Shown here: positions 13,969 to 21,197 of the stretch, in pieces
Layout of the letters: each line of letters starts with the position of its first letter
How positions within the stretch are numbered: position 1 is the first letter of the stretch
DNA from: Bacillota bacterium
GTDB lineage: Bacteria; Bacillota; UBA4882; UBA8346
Direction: 5' to 3'
Assembly: GCA_023400055.1 (NCBI GenBank)
Contig: JAEXFN010000037.1
Span: 1 to 23,482 of the forward strand
DNA length: 23,482 bases
Notes under the pieces: generated by a model
What the model was told of the DNA's origin: nothing
The model's input: the letters and a program-made list of their open reading frames with translations, nothing else
The model's database searches: none
Program-made: the position numbers and the translations under genes

Positions 13969-13995
13969 AACCAGCTACCCATCCGGCTGGTTTTT
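13969..13995 (+). terminator. Terminator of the NitT/TauT operon
   Basis: AACCAGC (13969-13975) pairs perfectly with GCTGGTT (13986-13992) over a 10-nt loop and runs into TTTTT. It lies about 90 bases after the permease stop codon. Confidence 0.75.
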
Positions 13996-14088
13996 GTGCT
14001 ATGGACGCCGCGCCGCGTTACAGAAAGGATTGCGGAGCATGGCGGGATTTTTGCCAGGATGAATAGCGTCGCGGGACGCGGCGGGGAT

Positions 14089-14117
14089 TGTTATGATGCG
14101 TTTGGTTATGATATTAT
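14089..14117 (+). promoter_or_regulatory. Promoter of the penicillin-binding protein gene
   Basis: TTGTTA (14089-14094) and TATTAT (14112-14117) are separated by 17 bases. The predicted transcript start (~14124) leaves about 40 bases before the TTG start at 14165, which supports that start over the earlier TTG at 14135. Confidence 0.6.
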
Positions 14118-14164
14118 GGAACAAAGCATGAAGTTTGAAAATTGTAATATACGGGGATGGTTCT

Positions 14165-16219
14165 TTGAAACGCAAGGTTTATCTGGTGGCAGTCATTATC
14201 TTCCTGCTCGGCGGGACCGTTGTCTTCGCGGCCAGCTTGACCAAGGATATGCGCCAGAAGCTGGAGAATATCCGCACGGCCTCGGTGGCTTACGATCGCA
14301 ACGGCAAGATCATCGGCAATCTCTATTTTTACAACCGGATCTGGGTGCCGTCGGAAAAGATGAGCCGGGATGTGCGGAACGCGGCGGTGGCCATCGAGGA
14401 CTCCCGCTTTTACCAGCATAACGGGGTGGATATCCGGGGCATGGCCCGGGCGGTGATCAAGGATCTGCTGCCCGGCGGCGGGGTGGAAGGCGGCAGCACC
14501 ATCACCCAGCAGCTGGCCAAGATCTCGCTGCTCTCGTCCGAACGGACCTTGAGCCGCAAGATTCAGGATATCACGCTGGCGCTGGAGATCGAGCAGGTCT
14601 ACACTAAGAAAGAGATTCTGGAGATGTATCTGAACAGCGTCTATCTGGCCCACGGCAATGTCGGCGTGGAAGCGGCGGCCCGTTTTTACTTCGGGAAATC
14701 TGCCAACCAGTTGTCGCTGGCGGAATCGGCCACCATCGCCGGACTGATTCAGAGCCCGGAGAATTATTCGCCGGTCAAGCATCCGGCGCAGGCCAAAGCC
14801 CGCCGCAATGTCGTCCTCCAGAAGATGCTGGAGCAGAAATATATTACCCAAGCTCAATATCGGCGGGCGATTCGCGAGCCGATCCGGGTGACCGGCCAGA
14901 CCAATCCCAGCGCGGTGGCGGGTTATTTCCTGGATTACTTGCGCGAGGACCTTTTGAAAAACGAGGGCTTCACCGAAGAGCAGCTGCGCTTCGGCGGCTA
15001 CCGGATCTATACCACGCTGGACCTGAACCTGCAGAAAGCGGCGGAGATCGCCATCGCCGGGATCCCCAAGATGGCCGCCAAGGTTCAGCCCCAGGGAGCG
15101 CTGGTTTCGCTGAATCCGGCGACCGGCGGGATCCTGGCCATGGTGGGCGGACGCAATTACGGCGAGAGCCAGTATAACCGGGCGTTCCGTTCGGCCCGCC
15201 AACCGGGTTCGGCGATTAAGCCGTTCGTCTACGCCACCGCTTTGGAGCGGGGGTATACGGCGGCCAGCATCATGGAGGATAAGCCGATCTCATTCACCTT
15301 GGCAAACGGCAAGGTTTGGGCGCCGACCAACTACGACCGTACCTTCCACGGCCGGATGAGCTTGCGGGAAGCGCTGCGCGATTCGATCAACACTGTGGCC
15401 GTGCAGTTGCTGCAGAATGTCGGGGTCAAAAACGTCGCCGACAAGATGGAACGGATGGGCATCACCACCCTGGTCAAACAGGGACCGACCAACGACTTGA
15501 ACCTGGCCTCGCTGGGCCTGGGCGGGCTCACCAAAGGAGTCACCCCGCTGGAACTGGCCGCGGCCTATGTGCCCTTCGCCAACCAGGGGGATTATCGCAA
15601 GCCTTACTGCGTGACGAAAGTGCTCGACCGCCAGGGCAACCTGTATAAACAATATAATCCGGCCGCGCCCCGCCAGGCGTTGACGCCCCAGACCGCCTAT
15701 ATCATGACCATGTTGATGCAGGATGTGGTGGAGCGGGGCACCGGGGTCCGCGCCAGACTACCGGAGCGTCCGGTGGCTGGCAAAACCGGTACGACCAGCG
15801 ATTACACCAACGCCTGGTTCGTGGGATATACCCCGGATATGCTGACCGCGCTGTGGATCGGCAATGACCGGCAGGGGCAGCCGATGATCTATAAGAATTA
15901 CCTGCTGGGCAGCGCCACCGCCGCCGAACTGTGGGGCAATTATATGAAACAGCTGGATCTGCGGAAAACTCCGGCCCAATTCGAGGAGCCGTCCGGCATC
16001 GTCTGGACCGCGGTGGATCCCCGGACCGGGCAGGCGGTTCCCAGCTGGTTAAATAGCAACACGTACCAGGAGGTCTTTGACGAGAAGAACATTCCGCAAA
16101 GCACTGCCTACAAGGTTTGGCACTGGTTCTTCCAGGATCCCAAGCCGTCCGGGCCCGCCAGTCCGAGCCCGAGTCCGGATGATCAGAACAACCAGCCCTT
16201 GCAGCAGGGATTGTTTTAA
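14165..16219 (+). CDS. Class A penicillin-binding protein (PBP1A family)
   Basis: A bifunctional peptidoglycan synthase, 684 residues, anchored by one N-terminal membrane helix (VYLVAVIIFLLGGTVVFAA, ~5-23) with the rest outside the membrane. The GT51 glycosyltransferase domain (~45-220) has EDSRFYQHNGVD with catalytic E78, GGSTITQQLAK, and ALEIEQVYTKKEILEMYLN. The transpeptidase domain has S349-A-I-K352, the S-x-N motif in DSINTVA and K540-T-G. A Pro/Ser/Gln-rich tail ends the protein. All catalytic residues are present, so it should be functional. The TTG start at 14165 has only a moderate GGGGATGG ribosome site; TTG 14135 (ten residues longer) is the alternative. It is a single-gene transcript unrelated to the flanking transporters. 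The pbp gene name differs between lineages, so I give none. Confidence 0.92.
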   Translation: MKRKVYLVAVIIFLLGGTVVFAASLTKDMRQKLENIRTASVAYDRNGKIIGNLYFYNRIWVPSEKMSRDVRNAAVAIEDSRFYQHNGVDIRGMARAVIKDLLPGGGVEGGSTITQQLAKISLLSSERTLSRKIQDITLALEIEQVYTKKEILEMYLNSVYLAHGNVGVEAAARFYFGKSANQLSLAESATIAGLIQSPENYSPVKHPAQAKARRNVVLQKMLEQKYITQAQYRRAIREPIRVTGQTNPSAVAGYFLDYLREDLLKNEGFTEEQLRFGGYRIYTTLDLNLQKAAEIAIAGIPKMAAKVQPQGALVSLNPATGGILAMVGGRNYGESQYNRAFRSARQPGSAIKPFVYATALERGYTAASIMEDKPISFTLANGKVWAPTNYDRTFHGRMSLREALRDSINTVAVQLLQNVGVKNVADKMERMGITTLVKQGPTNDLNLASLGLGGLTKGVTPLELAAAYVPFANQGDYRKPYCVTKVLDRQGNLYKQYNPAAPRQALTPQTAYIMTMLMQDVVERGTGVRARLPERPVAGKTGTTSDYTNAWFVGYTPDMLTALWIGNDRQGQPMIYKNYLLGSATAAELWGNYMKQLDLRKTPAQFEEPSGIVWTAVDPRTGQAVPSWLNSNTYQEVFDEKNIPQSTAYKVWHWFFQDPKPSGPASPSPSPDDQNNQPLQQGLF

Positions 16220-16275
16220 AATGAGTGACGGTATGGAGCCGTCACCGAAGCAAAACTGAGAAAAGCAGGATTACC

Positions 16276-16315
16276 AAGCAAAGCCTTTCTTCCACGGGAG
16301 AAGGGCTTTGCTTTT
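16276..16315 (+). terminator. Strong terminator after the PBP gene
   Basis: A 17-bp stem (16276-16292 with 16297-16313, a few mismatches or G-T pairs) built on AAGCAAAGCC/GGCTTTGCTT is followed by TTTT. It lies about 55 bases after the stop codon. Confidence 0.85.
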
Positions 16316-16535
16316 GAGCCTGACCCGCGAGTTTGGGCCGGATCATTGAAAATTTTGCGGATGATATTGCGCTCTGGGATAATCAGTGCTATCATAATTA
16401 ACATAGACATGACATTCGGACGCGGTTGCTATCCGGAAAAAATCGTCCAGTGCTTTCACTGGATAAATCGGATATTGCTTTGGGTTCGGAAATGTTCTTG
16501 ATTTTATCGTGGAGGCAGAGATTTTTTTGCTCTCA
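16316..16535. other. AT-rich regulatory region, no gene
   Basis: This non-coding stretch precedes the AraR-type regulator. It includes a possible promoter, TTGCGC (16367-16372) and TATCAT (16390-16395), 17 bases apart, and a CCAGTG/CACTGG hairpin (16447-16462). A 66-codon frame at 16426-16626 has no ribosome site and is not supported as a gene. It is clearly more AT-rich than the flanking genes. Confidence 0.4.
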
Positions 16536-16549
16536 TTGGTACGTACCAA
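16536..16549. promoter_or_regulatory. Palindromic operator, AraR-like, site 1
   Basis: TTGGTACGTACCAA is a perfect 14-bp palindrome. Operators of the GntR/LacI fusion regulator AraR have a very similar GTACGTAC-centred palindrome (established knowledge, from memory). The gene 240 bases downstream encodes exactly this type of regulator. Confidence 0.7.
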
Positions 16550-16642
16550 AACAAATACCATTTTCTTCTCGGAAACGTTACAAGCCTTTTAATTTATCAT
16601 TTATGATGGTATTTACGAAAAAATGAAGCCTTCAGTGATCTA

Positions 16643-16671
16643 TTGATGCAATTCTGACTAAATCGTAATAA
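16643..16671 (+). promoter_or_regulatory. Candidate promoter of the regulator/transporter operon
   Basis: TTGATG (16643-16648) and TAATAA (16666-16671) are separated by 17 bases. Operator site 2 begins 3 bases after the -10, over the transcription start, suggesting direct autorepression. Confidence 0.5.
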
Positions 16672-16673
16672 CA

Positions 16674-16687
16674 GAGGTCCGTACCAA
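16674..16687. promoter_or_regulatory. AraR-like operator, site 2 (imperfect)
   Basis: GAGGTCCGTACCAA matches site 1 at 11 of 14 positions, with the right half-site intact. The centres of the two sites are 138 bp apart, near an integral number of helical turns, which would suit looping by a dimeric or tetrameric repressor. Confidence 0.55.
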
Positions 16688-16791
16688 TTTAACATACCAC
16701 ACCGTAAATATCATTTCACCCGGAAGGAATTTGCCGGATGGGGCCGGTGCTATGAAAAACGCCGAAACGATGGGGAAAAAGTGGTGAAGAC

Positions 16792-17901
16792 ATGCTCGAT
16801 AAAGAACTGAATAAACGCGAAAAACCATTGTACCAGCAAGTTAGGGAATACATTCTGCAAAAGATCCGCGACAACGCGTTCCCGCCCGGCGAGTCGATCA
16901 CGCCGGAGAGAGATCTGTGTAAGGAATTGAATGTCAGCCGCTCGACCGTGCGCCTGGCCATTCAGGACCTGGTGCAAAAAGGCTATCTCTACCGGGTGCA
17001 GGGTAACGGCACCTTCGTCTTCAGCAAGGATCAGTTCAGCGGGAAGAAAGAGCGGAAGATCGGGGTGATCCTGGATTATTGCGACCGGGAGCTGGAAGCC
17101 AGGATGCTGAGCGGCATCGAGGCGGGCCTGGCGGGCCGGGGCTATTCATTGAGCTACCGGAGTTCCGGCAATGATTACAAAAAAGAGGCCGAGAACATTC
17201 AATATTTTAAGAACGAAGGAGTCATGGGCTTGATCATCCTGCCGGCCGAGGATCAGCGCAACAGCACCACCATCGCCGATTTGCAAGGGGAAGGCTTCCC
17301 TTTTGTGTTGATCGACCACCGGTTGCAGAACTTGCATACCGATTGCGTCATGTCGGATAACATCGCCGGAGGGTATTTGGCGACCGAATATCTGATCGGG
17401 CTGGGGCACGAGCGGATCGCTTTCATCAAAAACCGGTTTACGTCGACTTCCAGCATCGAAGACCGCATTACCGGCTATCGCAAGGCCATGGATGAATACG
17501 ACCTGGAGATCCCGGAGCATGCCATTTTCTCCTATGATTCCAACCAGGATGAAACGGCCATTTATCAACAGCTTCACGATTACATCGCGGCGCATAAGCC
17601 CACCGCGGTGGTGGCGCTCCACGATTACGTGGCGCTCCATATCCTGAAAATGGGTAAGCGCCATGGCCTCGGCGTGCCCGAGGATCTATCGGTGATCGGT
17701 TTCGACAATCTGCGGTTTACCAAGCATCTTGAGACCGCCCTGACCACGGTGGCCCAGTTTCCGGTGGAAATCGGCCAGCAAGCGGCGGGATTGTTATTGA
17801 GCAAGCTTGAGTCGGCTGCGGAACCGCGCGAGTTAATCCGGCAGATCTATTATCCGGTCCAGTTGAAGGAGAGGGAATCGTGCCGGAATATCAAGCTTTA
17901 A
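16792..17901 (+). CDS. GntR/LacI fusion transcriptional regulator, AraR type
   Basis: A 369-residue sugar-sensing repressor. Residues ~10-78 are a GntR winged helix (PLYQQVREYILQKIRDNAFP...VSRSTVRLAIQDLVQKGYLYRVQGNGTFV). Residues ~88-365 are a LacI/GalR-type periplasmic-binding domain ending in VIGFDNLRFTKHLETALTTV. This architecture is that of B. subtilis AraR, though the effector here need not be arabinose. Two GTACGTAC-type operators lie upstream, so it probably controls itself and the downstream transporter genes. The ribosome site before ATG 16792 is weak (GGTGAAG), consistent with low regulator levels. The gene reads in the same direction as the transporter and is separated from it by 90 bases containing a possible attenuator. 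Confidence 0.9.
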   Translation: MLDKELNKREKPLYQQVREYILQKIRDNAFPPGESITPERDLCKELNVSRSTVRLAIQDLVQKGYLYRVQGNGTFVFSKDQFSGKKERKIGVILDYCDRELEARMLSGIEAGLAGRGYSLSYRSSGNDYKKEAENIQYFKNEGVMGLIILPAEDQRNSTTIADLQGEGFPFVLIDHRLQNLHTDCVMSDNIAGGYLATEYLIGLGHERIAFIKNRFTSTSSIEDRITGYRKAMDEYDLEIPEHAIFSYDSNQDETAIYQQLHDYIAAHKPTAVVALHDYVALHILKMGKRHGLGVPEDLSVIGFDNLRFTKHLETALTTVAQFPVEIGQQAAGLLLSKLESAAEPRELIRQIYYPVQLKERESCRNIKL

Positions 17902-17932
17902 TTCGCTAAAAGGAGGTGGGAAGACGGGTTTT

Positions 17933-17961
17933 GCCGCTTTGGCTTGGCGCGGCGGGTTTTT
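17933..17961 (+). terminator. Possible attenuator between regulator and binding-protein genes
   Basis: GCCGC (17933-17937) pairs with GCGGC (17949-17953), followed by GGGTTTTT. A strong AAAAGGAGGTGGG ribosome-like site at 17908-17920 precedes it without a convincing reading frame. The stem is short, so partial read-through is expected. Confidence 0.45.
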
Positions 17962-17991
17962 AAAAAAATAATAAAAAAAGGAGAGTTTGGA

Positions 17992-19242
17992 ATGAAAAAG
18001 CTGCTGTTAATTCTCTCTTTGATCGTCGCTTTGGTCGGGGTTCCGGCTTTCGCCGAGACCAAAACCATCAATTTTCTGGAAGTGATGACCAGCCCGGAAC
18101 GGACGGTCCTGTTGAAAGGATTGATCGCCGAATACGAGTCCAGCCATCCCGGCGTCACGATCAACCTGATCTCGCCCCCGTATGAACAGGCCGATCAGAA
18201 GGCCACCCTGATGCTCAACACCAATCAACCGCTGGATATCATCGAGGTCCGCGACAACACCATCAAACAATTCGTCAACAACAAGAAGCTCGCCAACCTC
18301 GCCAAGTTTTATAAAGGCTGGAAAGAGGCCAAGACCCTGACGCCGGTCTCGCTGACCGCCGCCAAAATGGTCGACAACACCCTGTACATCGTTCCCCAAT
18401 GTATCTTCATCAAGGCGCTGTTCGTCCGCACCGACGTCCTGGAGAAGAACGGCGTGACCACCGTGCCGGGCACCATCGCCGACCTGATCAAGACCTGCGC
18501 CAAGATTACCAACCCGGCCAAGAACCAATACGGCTTCGCCTGGCGCGGCAAGTCCAACGAGATGAAGTTCTCGGACTTCTTCGCTTCGGCCTATGTCCCG
18601 GATATCAAGAAGGATGCCCTGCTCTACTCGGAAGACAAGAATTATTTCATCGATCCGCGCTATGTGCAAGGCATGAAAGCTTACATCGACTTGTTCAAGA
18701 AAGGCGCGCCCCAAGACGCGATTAACTGGGGCTTTAATGAACAGATCAACGGTTTTGTCTCCGGGGTTACCCCGTTCCTGATGCAGGACCCCGATGCCAT
18801 TCCCTTGATCGACAAGATGCTGGATCCGGAAAAATACGTGGTCGTGCCGGTTCCGCTCGGCCCGGGCGGCTTCTCTTACCTGGACTATGGCTTCACCGGC
18901 CTGGGCATCCCCAGTTATTCCAAGAACCAGAGCCAGGCTTGGGACTTTATCCAATGGCTCAGCTCCGCTGAGAAAAACGGTTACTTCTGCGAGCATTACG
19001 GCGCGCTGCCGGTCCAGAGCACCGCCTTCAAAACCAACAAATACTTCCAGGGCAAACATTACGCGGCTTTCTTGAAAGAAATGACCACGCCCGGCAAGTA
19101 TATTTTCAAGCCGTTCCCGCAATCCTCGCCGAAATGGCCGGGCTGGGGCGCGATCCATGAGAGTGATCTCCAGGGCGTCCTCTTGGGTCAGACCAAGCTC
19201 GAAACCATGCTGGCCAAATGGAAGGATTACTGGACGAAGTAA
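17992..19242 (+). CDS. Sugar ABC transporter substrate-binding protein (family 1)
   Basis: A 416-residue exported binding protein for the second CUT1 transporter. The signal peptide (residues 1-20, MKKLLLILSLIVALVGVPAFA) lacks a lipobox cysteine and is followed by KTINFLEVMTSPERTVLLKG, the family's first strand and helix. Later segments such as QSQAWDFIQWLSSAEKNGYF are typical of the C-terminal lobe. I use ATG 17992, with AAAAGGAGAG 7 bases upstream; the earlier ATG at 17944 would translate through the attenuator hairpin. It lies between the AraR-type regulator and its permeases. The substrate is unknown; it differs strongly from the other two binding proteins in the window. Confidence 0.9.
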   Translation: MKKLLLILSLIVALVGVPAFAETKTINFLEVMTSPERTVLLKGLIAEYESSHPGVTINLISPPYEQADQKATLMLNTNQPLDIIEVRDNTIKQFVNNKKLANLAKFYKGWKEAKTLTPVSLTAAKMVDNTLYIVPQCIFIKALFVRTDVLEKNGVTTVPGTIADLIKTCAKITNPAKNQYGFAWRGKSNEMKFSDFFASAYVPDIKKDALLYSEDKNYFIDPRYVQGMKAYIDLFKKGAPQDAINWGFNEQINGFVSGVTPFLMQDPDAIPLIDKMLDPEKYVVVPVPLGPGGFSYLDYGFTGLGIPSYSKNQSQAWDFIQWLSSAEKNGYFCEHYGALPVQSTAFKTNKYFQGKHYAAFLKEMTTPGKYIFKPFPQSSPKWPGWGAIHESDLQGVLLGQTKLETMLAKWKDYWTK

Positions 19243-19265
19243 CGAAATAACGCACGGAACGAAGC

Positions 19266-19312
19266 GGAGCGGGAGGCGCGGCGTCCGAGTCATCGGCCGG
19301 CCGTGCCGCTCC
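19266..19312 (+). other. Intercistronic hairpin between binding protein and permease
   Basis: GGAGCGG (19266-19272) pairs perfectly with CCGCTCC (19306-19312), with more GC pairing possible in the interior. No T-run follows. It may protect the upstream mRNA from 3' decay, keeping binding-protein levels above permease levels. Confidence 0.4.
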
Positions 19313-19347
19313 CTTCCCTCGAGATCAAGCGTTTGGAGGTGCCCCCG

Positions 19348-20241
19348 GTGCGACGGAATCCAATGGGTTTCCTGATGGCAATCATGGTCCCGGCTTTCCT
19401 CTTCCTGGTGCTGGTGATCTTCTTGCCGGTCCTCAAGGGGATTGTGATTGCCTTTCAAAATTACAACCTGAACAACGACTTATCGCTGGTCCATTTCAAC
19501 GGCCTGGATAATTTCCGGGCGGTCCTGGCCGATCCCAACTTCAATTTCTGGCGCATTATCATTAATACCCTGCTTTGGATTTATGTATCATTGTTCTTCC
19601 AGTTCGTCCTGGGCTTCATCCTGGCGCTGCTGCTGCGGGAACCGTTCCGCGGCCGGGGCATCTATTCGGGGCTGGTCTTTTACCCGTGGGCGCTTTCCGG
19701 GTTCGCCATCGGCCTGATCTGGGCCTGGATCTTTAACGGCCAATTCGGAATGGCCAATGATATTTTACTGCGGTTGCATCTGATTCAGCAGCCAATCGGC
19801 TTTTTGTCGGATCCCCGGTTTGCCATGATCTCGGTGATCATCGTCAATATCTGGTACGGCGTGCCTTTTTTTGCAATCATGTTGCTGGCGGCGTTGCAAT
19901 CCATTCCCAAGGAATTGTTTGAGGCCGCCGCGATAGACGGCGCAAATTCGGCCCAACGGCTATTCTATATTACCATTCCGTATATCAAAGCCACTATTGT
20001 GGGGACGGTGCTGCTTCGGACCATCTGGATCATGAACTTCCCCGAGATCATTTACGCCATGACCGGCGGCGGCCCGAATAACGCCACCAATATCCTGGCG
20101 ACGCAGATGATCAACAAGATCCTGAAATTCTTCGACTATGGCCAGGGCTCGGCCATCGGAGTCCTGATCATGGTGATCCTGTTCGGCTGCGCCATGATTT
20201 ATCTGAAGGTCTCGGGCGCCAAAGAGGAGGGTGCGGCATGA
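19348..20241 (+). CDS. CUT1-type sugar ABC transporter permease, MalF-like
   Basis: An inner-membrane subunit of 297 residues with about six hydrophobic segments, the first near residues 7-30 (MAIMVPAFLFLVLVIFLPVL). The EAA loop reads ELFEAAAIDGANSAQRLFYI, then TIPYIKA, and the C-terminal half has MTGGGPNNATNIL, common in this subfamily. I place the start at GTG 19348 because GGAGGT (19335-19340) lies 7 bases upstream. The longer in-frame GTG at 19303 lies inside the intercistronic hairpin. Its stop overlaps the next permease's ATG. It works with the 17992 binding protein and a shared ATPase not encoded here. Confidence 0.88.
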   Translation: MRRNPMGFLMAIMVPAFLFLVLVIFLPVLKGIVIAFQNYNLNNDLSLVHFNGLDNFRAVLADPNFNFWRIIINTLLWIYVSLFFQFVLGFILALLLREPFRGRGIYSGLVFYPWALSGFAIGLIWAWIFNGQFGMANDILLRLHLIQQPIGFLSDPRFAMISVIIVNIWYGVPFFAIMLLAALQSIPKELFEAAAIDGANSAQRLFYITIPYIKATIVGTVLLRTIWIMNFPEIIYAMTGGGPNNATNILATQMINKILKFFDYGQGSAIGVLIMVILFGCAMIYLKVSGAKEEGAA

Positions 20242-21134
20242 TGAAGAACGAAAATGGCGCCGCCGCCTTGACCCCTAAAATCCGGCCCGCCGAGACGGCC
20301 CGCCTCAAGAAACTGCTTTTTGGCGGCGTCCGCTTTATCCTGTTGGCGCTGTTTCTCGTCGCGGCGCTGTTGCCCTTGTATTGGGTAGTGGTCACTTCCT
20401 TGAAGGGCAGCCGGGAGATTTACGCGTTTCCCATCCAGTATTGGCCGCGCTCGTTCAATCTGGCCAACTACGCCTATCTCTTCAAGATCAGCAAATTTCA
20501 GGTTTATTTCCGCAACAGCGTCTTCGTTTCCCTGCTGGGATCGGCCGGCGCGATGCTGGTCGCGATGCTCAGCGGCTATGCGCTCTCGCGCTTCCGGGCC
20601 AAGCGGGTCCGGATGGTATTTCTGCTGGGAATGTACTTTACCCAGATCATCCCGACCTATATGATCATGACCCCGCTGTATTCGTTCCTGGCCCAGTTCG
20701 GCCTGACCGACAACCTGTTAATGCTGTCGGTGATCTACATCGGGACGATGATCGCCTTCGCCTCGATCATGGGAAGCGGCTTTTTCGCCATGGTTCCGGT
20801 GTCGGTGGAGGAGGCCGCCCAGATCGACGGCTGCAACCGTTTCCAGGCCCTGTTCCAGATCGTGGTGCCGCTGGTGCTGCCGGGGCTGGCCGCCATCTTC
20901 AGCTTTTCTTTCGTCAACATCTGGAATGAGCTGTTCCTGGCGGTCATGTTCATGAACTCCGATCAGAACATGACGATCCCGGTGGCGCTGAACTCGTTCA
21001 TCTCGAAGGCCGGCGTCAGCTGGGAGGTTTTGAGTGCGGGCATCGTGGTGGCGCTCTTGCCGACCCTGGTGGTTTTCGCCTTCGCCCAGAAGTATATCGT
21101 GGTGGGCCTGACCGAAGGGGCCATCAAGGAATAA
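20238..21134 (+). CDS. CUT1-type sugar ABC transporter permease, MalG-like
   Basis: The second permease subunit, 298 residues. A hydrophilic N-terminus (1-27) precedes the first membrane helix FILLALFLVAALLPLYWVVV. About six segments follow. The EAA loop reads SVEEAAQIDGCNRFQALFQI, then VVPLVLPG. ATG 20238 overlaps the previous stop (ATGA) and has GAGGAGGG upstream; ATG 20241 is an equally possible start two codon positions away in the same frame. It pairs with the preceding permease. The PLP enzyme gene follows at 63 bases with no terminator visible between them. Confidence 0.9.
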   Translation: MMKNENGAAALTPKIRPAETARLKKLLFGGVRFILLALFLVAALLPLYWVVVTSLKGSREIYAFPIQYWPRSFNLANYAYLFKISKFQVYFRNSVFVSLLGSAGAMLVAMLSGYALSRFRAKRVRMVFLLGMYFTQIIPTYMIMTPLYSFLAQFGLTDNLLMLSVIYIGTMIAFASIMGSGFFAMVPVSVEEAAQIDGCNRFQALFQIVVPLVLPGLAAIFSFSFVNIWNELFLAVMFMNSDQNMTIPVALNSFISKAGVSWEVLSAGIVVALLPTLVVFAFAQKYIVVGLTEGAIKE

Positions 21135-21197
21135 AGACGATTTTATATGAATACGCCCATCCGCTGCCGGATGGACTCCAAAGGGAGCATTCCAAGG

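Noticed and set aside
16426..16626. Plus-strand 66-codon open frame before the AraR-type regulator
   Set aside because: No ribosome site; it spans the perfect operator palindrome, and its composition is that of regulatory DNA.
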